Shown piece after piece: positions 17,675 to 25,693 of a stretch of 64,000 nucleotides of DNA (position 1 is the stretch's first letter; each line of letters opens with the position of its first letter). The notes beneath the pieces were generated by a model. That model had not been told where the DNA came from. It ran no database searches and worked only from the letters and a program-made list of their open reading frames with translations. The translations under genes were made by a program, and so were the position numbers. Source of the stretch: Arthrobacter yangruifuii (GTDB lineage: Bacteria; Actinomycetota; Actinomycetes; Actinomycetales; Micrococcaceae); the NCBI RefSeq assembly GCF_009192775.1, contig NZ_VTFX01000004.1, positions 1 to 64,000 of the forward strand. Direction: 5' to 3'.

Positions 17675-18730
17675 TTATGGGGTGTCGGTCTCCTGCTGGA
17701 ATTTTTCGGCGTTCTCGAGGGCTCCGCGCTGGACGGTGGAACTGGCATCGCGGGCTGCCCGGCGCAGTTTGTGGGCGGAGACTTCCCGTTCCCCCACTGC
17801 TGCCGGGGTCCACGCGTTGAGGTCCTCTTCGCTGAAGTTGGTCTTCGAGGCACGGCGCTTGGCTACCAGTCCGGTGGCCCCCTCCGCCAGCCGCCGGGCG
17901 GTCAGGAGGAAGCCTGTGTGCGCCACCATGCGGTGGTCCGGACGGACGGCCAGGCCCTCGAGATGCCACCCCCGGACGAGGGACTCCCAGCCGTCGGGCT
18001 CGGTGAAACGCCCGTCGGCGCGGATGGCTTCCGCGGTACGGGAGAGCTGGGTGACGGTGGCCACGTAGGAAATCCAGACGCCGCCCGGGGCCAGCACGGT
18101 GGCTACGGCGTCGGTGCACTCCCACGGTGCAAGCATGTCCAGGACTACGCGGTCCACGCTGCCCGGCTCCTGGTTCTTCACCACTTCATCCTGGAAATCC
18201 CCGAGGGTGATGTCCCAGGCGGGGTGCGGTCCGCCGAAGAAGGTCTCCACGTTGCCGCGGGCGATCTGCGCGAATTCCTCACGGCGTTCGTAGGAGTGCA
18301 GGCTGCCGGAATCGCCGACGGCGCGCAGCAGCGAAATACTCAGGGCGCCGGAGCCGACGCCGGCCTCCACCACGCGGGCGCCCGGGTAGATGTCCGCCAT
18401 GGTCACGATCTGGGCCGCGTCCTTGGGATAGACGACGGCGGCGCCGCGCGGCATCGAGAGGACAAAATCGGAGAGCAGCGGGCGCAGGATCTGGTATTGG
18501 TGACCGGCGGTGTTGGAAACCACGGAGCCTTCGGGCAGCCCGATGACGGAGTCATGCTGCAGGTATCCGCGGTGGGTGTGGAAGGCGCCGCCCTCCGTGA
18601 GCGTGATGGTGTTGCGCCGGCCCTTCTCATCGGTCAGCTGGACCCGTTCCCCGGGGCGCAGCGGTCCCCTGCGGATCTCGGCGCCGTGGGGTGCAGCAGT
18701 GGCAGGCTGCGCCTGGTTTTCGGAGTTCAT
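17675..18730 (-). CDS. trmI: tRNA (adenine-58-N1)-methyltransferase TrmI
   Basis: The 351-residue SAM-dependent enzyme methylates A58 in the tRNA T-loop. The N-terminal small beta domain (RRGPLRPGERVQLTDEKGRR) is followed by a Rossmann methyltransferase with motif I VVEAGVGSGALSISLLRAVG, YERREEFAQIARGNV and DRVVLDMLAPWE. It matches the M. tuberculosis Rv2118c group in layout; the C-terminal about 70 residues are a charged extension. ATG start with AAAGGAA upstream. It lies upstream of mpa and 75 bases downstream of the M50 protease gene, same strand; this neighbourhood with the proteasome genes is conserved in actinobacteria. Confidence 0.93.
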   Translation of the reverse strand: MNSENQAQPATAAPHGAEIRRGPLRPGERVQLTDEKGRRNTITLTEGGAFHTHRGYLQHDSVIGLPEGSVVSNTAGHQYQILRPLLSDFVLSMPRGAAVVYPKDAAQIVTMADIYPGARVVEAGVGSGALSISLLRAVGDSGSLHSYERREEFAQIARGNVETFFGGPHPAWDITLGDFQDEVVKNQEPGSVDRVVLDMLAPWECTDAVATVLAPGGVWISYVATVTQLSRTAEAIRADGRFTEPDGWESLVRGWHLEGLAVRPDHRMVAHTGFLLTARRLAEGATGLVAKRRASKTNFSEEDLNAWTPAAVGEREVSAHKLRRAARDASSTVQRGALENAEKFQQETDTP

Positions 18731-18805
18731 GGTGTTCCTTTGGTTCTCTTACGGGGTCATGGTGGCCGGCGTGTGGATACCGGCGGGCAGTAAAAAGACG
18801 GGGTG

Positions 18806-19957
18806 TCAGCGCCGCGGGCGGACGGGTTTCCCGGTGACGGCGGCGACGACGGCGGCCTGGCGCAGCAGGCCGGTCACCGTTCCGTCACTGTTGATCACGG
18901 CGTATTCGCTGCCCTGCAGTTTCGCCAGGTAGGAAACCAGTTCCTGGCCGGCGGCGACTTCGGGGACGTACGCCCCGGGTGCCAGCGGGCGGGCCACCGC
19001 GCTGACGGGGACCTGGTCGGCCTGCTCCGGCGGGACGGAGGCCAGGGCGCTGCGGTCCACGACGGCTTCCGGCTGGCCGGTGGGTGCGGTGAGGATCAGG
19101 GCGGCGTTTGGATGCTCGCGGACCAACCGGAGCGCCTGGCCGACGGGTGCGCCGGCGGGCAGGGACAGGGCCGGTTCCATCAGGGTGCCGGCACTGACCT
19201 GGGGCAGCCGCAGGCGAACCCGTGCGTTCGTGACGGCAGCCCCCGCCCCCATCCAGAGGAAACCGCACACCAGGGCGGTCAGCAGGACCAGGCTCAGGGA
19301 GGGCGCGCCGCCCCGCAGGTAGGGCGGGATAAAGACGGCGGCCAGGATCAGGACCGCAATGAGGCGTCCGGCCCAGCCGGCAGCGACGGTGCCGCGTTCC
19401 TGCGATCCGGTGACTTTCCAGACCGCGCTTTCCACAATGCGTCCGCCGTCCAGGGGAAGCCCGGGCAGGACGTTGAAAATGCCGATCAGCAGATTGGCGG
19501 ACACGAAGATGAAAGTGACCAGCCAGGCCACGCCGTCCCGGGAGAGAAGCTGCAGGACGCCGAATCCGGCTGCAGCGAGCAGGAAGTTGGCTGCCGGGCC
19601 GGCCAGGGCCACCAGCAGGGACCGTCCCGGCGTGGAGCGCAGGTCACCGAACTGGGTGTGCCCGCCCCACAGGGTGAGGACGATCTTCGAGGTAGGCCAG
19701 CGGTACGCCCTGGCAGTCAGTGCGTGAGCTGCCTCGTGCGCCAGGACCGAGAGCAGCAGCAGGATTGCGTATCCCAGGGCTACGGCATAGGCGCCGGCAC
19801 CGAGGCGGGGGAAAGCATCGCGCACCTGCGGTCCGAAGACCGCCACGATCAGCGCCGCGATGAGGAACCACGAGTAGGCCAGGATGACGGGTACGCCGGC
19901 AATGCTGCCCAGCGGAATGCCTTCCCGGCGTTGCGTACCGGGCCCGGTGCTGCTCAC
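18806..19957 (-). CDS. site-2 protease family (M50) membrane metalloprotease
   Basis: A 383-residue intramembrane zinc protease. The zinc motif HEAAH is at residues 74-78 in a hydrophobic helix (LAHEAAHALTAR), and the second motif GLPLDGGRIVES supplies the third ligand. Five to six membrane segments are visible, then a C-terminal half resembling a pair of CBS repeats (MEPALSLPAGAPVGQALRL, and VINSDGTVTGLL). Such S2P proteins cleave membrane substrates in regulated proteolysis; no substrate (anti-sigma factor) is encoded nearby. The GTG start at 19957 overlaps the HAD stop by four bases (GTGA), showing tight coupling to the upstream phosphatase gene. Confidence 0.88.
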   Translation of the reverse strand: MSSTGPGTQRREGIPLGSIAGVPVILAYSWFLIAALIVAVFGPQVRDAFPRLGAGAYAVALGYAILLLLSVLAHEAAHALTARAYRWPTSKIVLTLWGGHTQFGDLRSTPGRSLLVALAGPAANFLLAAAGFGVLQLLSRDGVAWLVTFIFVSANLLIGIFNVLPGLPLDGGRIVESAVWKVTGSQERGTVAAGWAGRLIAVLILAAVFIPPYLRGGAPSLSLVLLTALVCGFLWMGAGAAVTNARVRLRLPQVSAGTLMEPALSLPAGAPVGQALRLVREHPNAALILTAPTGQPEAVVDRSALASVPPEQADQVPVSAVARPLAPGAYVPEVAAGQELVSYLAKLQGSEYAVINSDGTVTGLLRQAAVVAAVTGKPVRPRR

Positions 19958-20682
19958 CTGGCGGACTCCAGGACGGAGCCGGGCAGCAGCCCGCACAGGT
20001 GGTCCACCCCGCGTCCGGCCAGGGAATCCCATTCGTGCCGGAAGACTCCCGGGGGAAGCGCCACAAAGTTCGGTACCGTCAGGGTTACCAGGCCGGCTGC
20101 CTGGGCGGAGGTGGCACCGGGCAGGGAATCTTCAATGGCGACCACCCGGGCCTTGTCCAGCCCCGGAACGGTACCTTTCAAGGTGTCGAAGGCCAGCTGA
20201 TAGGGCTCGGGGTCCGGCTTTCCCCTGCCGACCATATCTCCGGTCACTACTACCCCGAAGGTTCCGGCGGGCAGGGCGCGGAGGATTTCCTGTGCCAGTA
20301 CCTGCTCGGACATGGTGACCAGGGCGCAGGGGATGCCGGCGGACTGCAGCTCGGTCAGGAGTTCCCGTGCCCCCGGCCGCCAGGGCACCTCGCGGCGCAC
20401 CTGCGCTGCCACCTGCCCGATCAGCCGGTCGATGATCTCCCGGATGCCCAGGGGGACGCCGGCCTGCTGGAGCATCCCGGCACTGACTTCCAGCGCCTGG
20501 CCGACCATGGCTTCGGCCTGGGCATCCGACCAGTCGACGCCGAAAGCCGCGGTGAGTTCCTTCTCAGCGGCAATCCAGTACGGCTCGGTGTCCACGATAG
20601 TGCCGTCCATATCCCAGAAAACCGCCTGCAGTGCTGCGTCGGGTTGGCTGCGGGCGGAATCGTCTGTGGTGAGGAGGGGCAT
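19954..20682 (-). CDS. HAD-superfamily phosphatase (beta-phosphoglucomutase-like)
   Basis: The 242-residue protein has the HAD core: motif I VFWDMDGTIVDTEP with nucleophile Asp24 and Asp26, a helical cap (about residues 35-110), motif II VTMS near 125, motif III Lys, and GRGKPDPEPY plus VAIEDSLPGA with the terminal acidic pair. It should be a small-molecule phosphatase or phosphomutase; the substrate cannot be read from the sequence. ATG start at 20682. A TAGACT box lies six bases before the ATG on the minus strand, so the mRNA may begin at the start codon. It is the first gene of the long minus-strand run and is coupled to the M50 gene. Confidence 0.87.
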   Translation of the reverse strand: MPLLTTDDSARSQPDAALQAVFWDMDGTIVDTEPYWIAAEKELTAAFGVDWSDAQAEAMVGQALEVSAGMLQQAGVPLGIREIIDRLIGQVAAQVRREVPWRPGARELLTELQSAGIPCALVTMSEQVLAQEILRALPAGTFGVVVTGDMVGRGKPDPEPYQLAFDTLKGTVPGLDKARVVAIEDSLPGATSAQAAGLVTLTVPNFVALPPGVFRHEWDSLAGRGVDHLCGLLPGSVLESAR

Positions 20683-20688
20683 GTCCCC

Positions 20689-20694
20689 AGTCTA
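20689..20694 (-). promoter_or_regulatory. putative leaderless -10 box (HAD gene)
   Basis: TAGACT, matching TANNNT, ends six bases before the ATG of the HAD gene, the spacing typical of leaderless actinobacterial mRNAs. No Shine-Dalgarno sequence is visible before that ATG. No convincing -35 was found. Confidence 0.5.
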
Positions 20695-20751
20695 CGTGGC
20701 GGTACGGAGCCGGTGTTTCTTTTGCTCTCCGCGAAGGTCCGTGGCACGGTC

Positions 20752-20780
20752 CTGACACGCGGGCGGACGGGGCATAGTGT
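20752..20780 (+). promoter_or_regulatory. promoter of PAC2 gene, probably leaderless
   Basis: A -35 element CTGACA (20752-20757) is followed by exactly 17 bases and a -10 element TAGTGT (20775-20780). The GTG at 20787 begins six bases later, so transcription should start at or next to the start codon. This is the best-formed promoter I see in the window. Confidence 0.7.
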
Positions 20781-20786
20781 GAAGTG

Positions 20787-21671
20787 GTGAGCAATACCGA
20801 CGGCTTTGAAGCCACAGGCCTCCAGGATTTTTTCGGCGACGAGACGTCCTCCGAACGCGTCACGGTGATGCTGGCCGCGTTCGAAGGGTGGAACGATGCG
20901 GGCGAAGCCGCCTCCGACGCCCTGAAATTTCTCAGCAGGCACTGGGATACCGAAAGATACGCCAGTATCGACGCCGATGAGTACTACGACTTCCAGTTCA
21001 CCCGGCCGACCATCAGGCGCACGGCCACCGGCGGACACCGGATCAAGTGGCCCACCACGCGGATCTCCCGTGCCGAGGTGCCGGACAGTAACCTGGACGT
21101 CATCCTGGTGACGGGGGTCGAGCCCTCGTACAAGTGGCGCGCCTATACGGCTGAACTGATTGCCCTGGCCAAGGAACTGGACGTGGACTGCATTGTCCTG
21201 GCCGGCGCCCTGCTAGCCGACGTTCCGCACTCGCGCCCCATTCCCGTGAGCGCGTCCTGTGAGGAAGCCGACCTGCAGAACAGCCTGGCCCTCGAGCCGT
21301 CCTCCTATGAGGGGCCGATCGGCATTGTGGGCGTGGTGTCCGAAATGGCTGCCCTGGCCGACATTCCGTCCATCTCGCTCTGGGCTGCCGTGCCGCACTA
21401 TGTGGGGCAGGCGCCGTCGCCCAAGGCGCAGCTTGCCCTCTTGAACCGCATCGAGGAACTGCTGCAGGCTCCCCTGGATACGCACCCGGTGACCGAAGAG
21501 GCCGAAGCCTGGGAACGGGGCGTGGATGAGCTGGCCACGGAGGATCCGGAGGTGGCCGCCTACGTCCGCCAGCTCGAAGAGGCGAAGGACACGGCCGAGC
21601 TGCCCGAGGCCAGCGGGGAATCCATTGCCCGCGAGTTTGAACGCTATCTGAAGCGGCGCCGCAGGGACTGA
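20787..21671 (+). CDS. PAC2-family protein
   Basis: The 294-residue protein belongs to the PAC2 family (named after a eukaryotic proteasome assembly chaperone), as does Rv2125 of M. tuberculosis, which is likewise near the proteasome genes. The body shows VMLAAFEGWNDAGEAASDALKF, then ILVTGVEPSYKWRAYTAELIALA and GVVSEMAALADIPSISLWAAVPHYV, all family-typical. The C-terminus is a charged helix ending in LKRRRRD. Two GTG codons are possible (20784, 20787); the promoter spacing favours 20787 as the first base of a leaderless mRNA. It is transcribed divergently from the HAD gene. A role in proteasome assembly in bacteria is inference only; no direct evidence. Confidence 0.88.
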   Translation: MSNTDGFEATGLQDFFGDETSSERVTVMLAAFEGWNDAGEAASDALKFLSRHWDTERYASIDADEYYDFQFTRPTIRRTATGGHRIKWPTTRISRAEVPDSNLDVILVTGVEPSYKWRAYTAELIALAKELDVDCIVLAGALLADVPHSRPIPVSASCEEADLQNSLALEPSSYEGPIGIVGVVSEMAALADIPSISLWAAVPHYVGQAPSPKAQLALLNRIEELLQAPLDTHPVTEEAEAWERGVDELATEDPEVAAYVRQLEEAKDTAELPEASGESIAREFERYLKRRRRD

Positions 21672-21675
21672 GTTC

Positions 21676-22956
21676 CTAGAGCTGGACTCCGAGCAGCGCA
21701 TTCAGCGCGGAACAGACGAGTTCGGCTCCGGCCTGGGTGCCCGGCTGCCCGCCGGCCGCTGCGGCGTCCGCCCAGGCATCAACAGCCCGCAGCGCGGCGG
21801 GTGCATCCAGATCATCAGCCAGCGCGGCACGGATGGAGCGCAGGAGAGCTTCGGCGGCGTCGTCACCGGTGAACTGCAGGGCCTTCCGCCACGCCACGAG
21901 GCGTGCTTCGGCTCCCCGCAGCTGGTCAGTGGTCCAGAACCAGTCGGTGCGGTAGTGGTGGGAGAGCAGCACCAGGCGGATGGCTGCCGGTTCCACTCCC
22001 TCGCTGCGGAGCCGGGACACCAGGACCAGGTTCCCCAGCGACTTGCTCATTTTCTCTCCGTCGAGCCCCACCATGCCGGCATGGGCGTAATGCGAGGCCA
22101 GGGGCGTGCCCTCGCAGGCGAAGGCATGTCCGGCACTCATTTCGTGGTGCGGGAAGACCAGGTCCGAGCCGCCGGCCTGCACGGTAAACGGGCGGGGCAG
22201 GAAACGCTGGGCAATGACTGAACACTCAATATGCCAGCCGGGGCGTCCGGTGCCGAGCCGGCCGCCGTCCCAGGACGGTTCGCCGGTACGGGCCACCCGC
22301 CACAGCAGCGGGTCCAGCGCATTCCGCTTGCCGGGGCGCTGCGGGTCTCCCCCGCGTTCGGCGAAGACCGGCAGCATCTGCTCACGGGTCAGGTGCGAGA
22401 CCTGCCCCAGCCACCAGGCGCCGGGATCGCCGTCCGCCAGCCGGGAGGCGGCGTCCACGTCGAAGTAGAGGTCGCCGTCGGGCTCACCCGCGGTACCCGG
22501 GACCCGGTAGGCCAGTCCGCGGTCCAGGAGCTCCTCAACGGCCGGGACGATCCACTCCACGGCCTCAACAGCACCGATGTAGTGGTCCGGGGCGAGGACG
22601 TTCAGGGCTTCCATATCCTCACGGAAAAGCTGGGTCTGCTCGGAGGCGAGTTCGCGCCAGTCGGCGCCGGTGGCATTGGCGCGCTCCAGCAGCGGATCAT
22701 CGACGTCGGTGACGTTCTGGACGTACCGCACCGTGTGTCCGGCGTCGCGCCACTGGCGGTTGAGCAGGTCGAAGGCCACGTACGTGGCGGCATGCCCCAT
22801 GTGCGTGGCGTCGTAGGGGGTGATCCCGCAGACGTACATGCTCGCTTCGCCGGCGGGCCGGATGGCAACCTGCGCCTGCGCGGCGGTGTCATAGAGCCGG
22901 ACATCGTCCGACGTGCCGGGCAGGGAGGGCAGGGATGAGGATTTCCAGGCAATCAC
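21676..22956 (-). CDS. mshC: cysteine:GlcN-Ins ligase MshC (mycothiol synthesis)
   Basis: The 426-residue enzyme joins cysteine to glucosaminyl-inositol with ATP, the third step of mycothiol synthesis. It is a class I cysteinyl-tRNA-synthetase relative: Cys43 in [24 protein letters not shown] (zinc ligand and HMGH signature at 52-55), a long Rossmann core, [10 protein letters not shown], but no anticodon-binding domain, which separates it from CysS. GTG start at 22956. It lies 22 bases after the uppP stop, and its stop is five bases past the convergent PAC2 stop. Mycothiol confirms an actinobacterial host. A TAGAGT box six bases before the GTG suggests a second, leaderless promoter. Confidence 0.95.
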   Translation of the reverse strand: MIAWKSSSLPSLPGTSDDVRLYDTAAQAQVAIRPAGEASMYVCGITPYDATHMGHAATYVAFDLLNRQWRDAGHTVRYVQNVTDVDDPLLERANATGADWRELASEQTQLFREDMEALNVLAPDHYIGAVEAVEWIVPAVEELLDRGLAYRVPGTAGEPDGDLYFDVDAASRLADGDPGAWWLGQVSHLTREQMLPVFAERGGDPQRPGKRNALDPLLWRVARTGEPSWDGGRLGTGRPGWHIECSVIAQRFLPRPFTVQAGGSDLVFPHHEMSAGHAFACEGTPLASHYAHAGMVGLDGEKMSKSLGNLVLVSRLRSEGVEPAAIRLVLLSHHYRTDWFWTTDQLRGAEARLVAWRKALQFTGDDAAEALLRSIRAALADDLDAPAALRAVDAWADAAAAGGQPGTQAGAELVCSALNALLGVQL

Positions 22957-22962
22957 TCTTCC

Positions 22963-22968
22963 ACTCTA
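22963..22968 (-). promoter_or_regulatory. putative leaderless -10 box (mshC)
   Basis: TAGAGT ends six bases before the GTG of mshC. The intervening GGAAGA could also serve as a weak ribosome site, so both a leaderless start and operon read-through from uppP are possible. Confidence 0.4.
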
Positions 22969-22978
22969 ACGGGCACGG

Positions 22979-23803
22979 CTAGGCGGTGAGGACGCCGAAG
23001 CCCAGCAGGAGGTAGATGCACAGGCCCAGGAGGATGCGGTACCAGACAAAGAGGCTGTAGCTGCGGGTCGAAACGTAGCGCAGGAACCAGCCGATGATGA
23101 CGAAGCCCACAACGAAGGCAACCACCGTAGCGGCGCCGGTCTGCAGGCCGGTGTACGGCATCGGCTCGTCCAGTGACTTCACCAGCTGGAACAGGCCGCT
23201 GCCGAAGACGGCGGGAATGGCGAGCAGGAAGGCGTAGCGCGCGGCTGCCTCGCGGGTGTAGCCCATCAGCAGCCCGGCGGTGATGGTGCCGCCGGAGCGG
23301 GAGACGCCGGGGATCAGTGCCAGGGCCTGGGCGAAGCCGTACAGGATGCCGTGCTTATAGGTGAGCTGGTCCAGGCTGCGCTGCTGGCGGCCGAAGGCGT
23401 CGGCCACCGCGAGGATGATGCCGAAGACGATCAGCATGGTGGCGACGATCCACAGGCTGCGGAAGGTGCTTTCGATCTGGTCCTGGAACAGGAGGCCAAG
23501 CACCACGATGGGAAGGCTGCCGATGATGATCAGCCAGCCCATGCGGGCATCCGGATCGCTGCGCGGTACGCGGCCGAAGAGGGAGCCGAACCAGGACCGG
23601 ATGATCCGGACAATGTCCTTCCGGAAATACACCGCGACAGCGGTTTCCGTGCCCAGCTGGGTGATGGCCGTAAAAGCCGCCCCCGGATCCTGGGCGCCGG
23701 GCAGCAGTTCCCCCACAATGCGCAGGTGGGCGCTGGAGGAGATGGGCAGGAACTCTGTCAGGCCCTGGATCAGGCCAAGGAAGATCGCTTCAAACCAATT
23801 CAC
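22979..23803 (-). CDS. uppP: undecaprenyl-diphosphatase UppP (BacA)
   Basis: The 274-residue integral membrane phosphatase regenerates undecaprenyl phosphate, the lipid carrier for peptidoglycan, and gives bacitracin tolerance. The two signature motifs are present: [14 protein letters not shown] near the N-terminus (Glu and Ser-rich loop) and [17 protein letters not shown] in the middle with the catalytic Arg. About eight membrane segments are visible. The GTG start at 23803 ([14 protein letters not shown]) is the usual N-terminus; ten upstream in-frame codons are not. It precedes mshC by 22 bases. TAGAGT seven bases upstream suggests a leaderless mRNA. The same uppP-mshC neighbourhood occurs in mycobacteria. 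Confidence 0.95.
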   Translation of the reverse strand: MNWFEAIFLGLIQGLTEFLPISSSAHLRIVGELLPGAQDPGAAFTAITQLGTETAVAVYFRKDIVRIIRSWFGSLFGRVPRSDPDARMGWLIIIGSLPIVVLGLLFQDQIESTFRSLWIVATMLIVFGIILAVADAFGRQQRSLDQLTYKHGILYGFAQALALIPGVSRSGGTITAGLLMGYTREAAARYAFLLAIPAVFGSGLFQLVKSLDEPMPYTGLQTGAATVVAFVVGFVIIGWFLRYVSTRSYSLFVWYRILLGLCIYLLLGFGVLTA

Positions 23804-23810
23804 ACCTAAG

Positions 23811-23816
23811 ACTCTA
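23811..23816 (-). promoter_or_regulatory. putative leaderless -10 box (uppP)
   Basis: TAGAGT on the minus strand ends seven bases before the GTG start of uppP. The -35 region is not recognisable. Confidence 0.45.
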
Positions 23817-23842
23817 ATTGACAGCAGGGACACAGCCGTCCA

Positions 23843-23862
23843 CCGGCGGGTCCGGCCGCCGG
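23843..23862 (-). terminator. short GC hairpin after the acidic protein gene
   Basis: CCGGCGG and CCGCCGG (arms 23843-23849 and 23856-23862) form a perfect 7-bp stem with a six-base loop 35 bases beyond the stop of the 23898-24218 gene. No T tract follows, so the terminator call is weak. Confidence 0.3.
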
Positions 23863-23897
23863 CCGCGGGCTTCCGCCCGGAGATGCGTCAATAGGTG

Positions 23898-24218
23898 CTA
23901 CCGGTTGGCCGAACGGCCCAGCGGGCTGCCGCCGTCCTGGTCCGGGATGGCATCCGGACCGTCCGCCGGGATGCCGTCAGCGTCATCCGCGCCCTCGTAA
24001 TCCTCGTCGTCCTCATCGTCCTCGTAGATTTCCAGCGGCGTTACCTCGCCGTAGGCGTCGTAGAGGACTTCCTCATAGACTTCGAAGGCATCCGCGATGG
24101 CAAGATACGCACTTTCCACCACCGGATCCTTCTCGCCGCGGCGGGCGGCCGCAGCCGCCAGATGCTCTTCAAGGGCGGCGACGAGGGACTGGAGCGCGAT
24201 GCGCGGATCTATGCTCAT
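23898..24218 (-). CDS. conserved acidic protein of unknown function
   Basis: I do not recognise a characterised family. The 106-residue product has a helical, Ala/Glu-rich N-terminal half (IALQSLVAALEEHLAAAAARRGE, then YLAIADAFEVYEEVLYDAYGE) and a strongly acidic tail with runs of Asp/Glu (YEDDEDDEDYEGADD). No signal peptide or membrane segment is visible, so it should be cytoplasmic. A similar small gene often follows uppP in actinobacteria (Rv2137c position), which supports it being real. The ATG is preceded by a TAACGT box at seven bases and no ribosome site, again suggesting a leaderless message. It is divergent from the DUF5703 gene with a 41-base gap. Confidence 0.8.
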   Translation of the reverse strand: MSIDPRIALQSLVAALEEHLAAAAARRGEKDPVVESAYLAIADAFEVYEEVLYDAYGEVTPLEIYEDDEDDEDYEGADDADGIPADGPDAIPDQDGGSPLGRSANR

Positions 24219-24225
24219 GCCCTAG

Positions 24226-24231
24226 ACGTTA
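24226..24231 (-). promoter_or_regulatory. putative leaderless -10 box (acidic protein gene)
   Basis: TAACGT on the minus strand ends seven bases before the ATG at 24218. The 41-base gap to the divergent gene must hold both promoters or share elements with it. Confidence 0.45.
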
Positions 24232-24259
24232 TCGGTAAAGTAGGGAAAATTGGAGGGAA

Positions 24260-24493
24260 ATGCGCGAACAAATTCTTGCACCTGATGTCTCCCGCCGGCG
24301 CGAAAACTCCCGGGACTATGAGTACCTGGTGGTGTCGGTGGATCCCCACGAATCCCTGCCGGACGCCAGGCGGCGCCTGGTGGAGCACGCCGAATACGGC
24401 AAATGGGAACTGCACCGCAGCCGGATCTACAGCGGCGGCGGCCGGCGGTTCTGGCTGCGCCGCAGGGTCCTGCGCGTGCAGCGCACCACCTAG
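24260..24493 (+). CDS. DUF5703-family small protein
   Basis: A 77-residue basic protein that fits the actinobacterial DUF5703 family by its pattern DYEYLVVSVDPHESLPDARRRLVEHAEYGKWEL and the Arg-rich C-terminal RRFWLRRRVLRVQRT. No membrane segment or signal peptide is seen. The fold is likely alpha/beta with one long helix; the function of the family is unknown. ATG start with GGAGGG only two to three bases upstream, a rather short spacing. Its stop overlaps that of the convergent acyl-CoA dehydrogenase gene by four bases. It is divergently transcribed from the acidic protein gene. Confidence 0.82.
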   Translation: MREQILAPDVSRRRENSRDYEYLVVSVDPHESLPDARRRLVEHAEYGKWELHRSRIYSGGGRRFWLRRRVLRVQRTT

Positions 24494-25656
24494 CCCTGCT
24501 CCACCGGTCCCAGGACCGCGTTGGCCACGGACCCGTGCACCGAATCCTCGCTTGAGGGGTGGAACATGCCGGCGAGGACGTCGCGGTAGAGCCGTTCCAA
24601 TTCCGATCCCCGGAAGTAGCTGCGGCCGCCGGCAACCCGGACCGCGGTTTCCACCACACCGCGGGCCGTTTCGGTGCTGCGGTATTTGAGGCCGGAAAGC
24701 AGCGGGAACCAGTAACTGCCGTGGTCCGCGCCCTCTTCCAGGTCCCGCGCCACGGCTTCCAGCTGAAGGTGGACGCCGTCCACGCGCAGCGCGGCATCGG
24801 CTATCTTCCAGCGGGTGGCGGGGTCCGAGGATGCCCGAACCCCGTCGGTCGACGTCCGTCCCCGTGCGGCCTCCGCCGCCAGTTCCACGGCCCGGTCCGC
24901 CAGGCCCGTATAGACCGCGGACAGCAGGGTCTCGAACAGGGCGAAAATCCCGAAGACAAAGGGATCCTGATGCGGTCCCACCGGCGTCGCCCGGACCATC
25001 CGGGATGCCGGCACCTCTGCCTTGTCCAGGCGTGTGGTGCAGGACTGGCTGGCACGCATGCCCATGGTGTTCCAGTCGTCGGCGATGGTGATGCCGCCGG
25101 TTCCCCGGTCGGCGAACCCGAAGACCAGCCGCGGCTCCGAAGGATCGGAGGAGTCCTTGCCGAAGATGCCCAGCCGGGTCCACGCCGGGGACAGGCTGGT
25201 GAAGATCTTGGTGCCGGTGAAGGCATAGCCCCCTCCGCCCGTCGGCTGCGCCGCGGTGTGCGAATCGAACAGCACGGCCGGGTTCCCGGGTTCGGAGATC
25301 CCGAAGGCAAACAGCTCCCCCGCCGCTGCCTCGCGCAGGACGAAGTCCAGCGAGTTATCCCCGCGCAGGGCCAGCAGATGGGCCACACCGCACCAGACCA
25401 GGTGCATGTTGACGGCGAGGGCCGTTGCCGGAGCGGCGGAGGCCAGCCGCCGCTGGCAGACGACGACGCCGGGAATGTCCAGCCCTGCGCCGCCCTCGGC
25501 CGCGGGAGTGAACAAGGCCAGGTAGCCGGCTGCGCGCAGGTCTTCCAGATCTTCGGTGAAGAAGCTGTTGGACTCGTCGTAGCCGGCAGCGCGGGAGCGC
25601 AGCCGCTCCAGCAGGTCCGGACTCAGGATGTCGCTGGGGATGTCAGTGGCAGGCAC
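24490..25656 (-). CDS. acyl-CoA dehydrogenase family flavoprotein
   Basis: The 388-residue protein shows the three-domain acyl-CoA dehydrogenase fold: N-terminal helices, a middle beta domain with FAFGISEPGNPAVL and GYAFTGTKIFTSLSPAWTRLGIF, and C-terminal helices. It would bind FAD and oxidise a thioester or act as a flavin monooxygenase-type relative. The lack of a clear catalytic-Glu context at the end means the substrate cannot be called, and members of the DszC/HsaA side branch look alike. GTG start with AAGGGAA upstream. It lies 37 bases past the M20 peptidase stop, same strand, and may be co-transcribed with it. Its end overlaps the DUF5703 gene by four bases. Confidence 0.82.
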   Translation of the reverse strand: MPATDIPSDILSPDLLERLRSRAAGYDESNSFFTEDLEDLRAAGYLALFTPAAEGGAGLDIPGVVVCQRRLASAAPATALAVNMHLVWCGVAHLLALRGDNSLDFVLREAAAGELFAFGISEPGNPAVLFDSHTAAQPTGGGGYAFTGTKIFTSLSPAWTRLGIFGKDSSDPSEPRLVFGFADRGTGGITIADDWNTMGMRASQSCTTRLDKAEVPASRMVRATPVGPHQDPFVFGIFALFETLLSAVYTGLADRAVELAAEAARGRTSTDGVRASSDPATRWKIADAALRVDGVHLQLEAVARDLEEGADHGSYWFPLLSGLKYRSTETARGVVETAVRVAGGRSYFRGSELERLYRDVLAGMFHPSSEDSVHGSVANAVLGPVEQG

Positions 25657-25693
25657 GGCGGGTTCCCTTCGGCGGGGCTGCAGGGGCAGTCGG

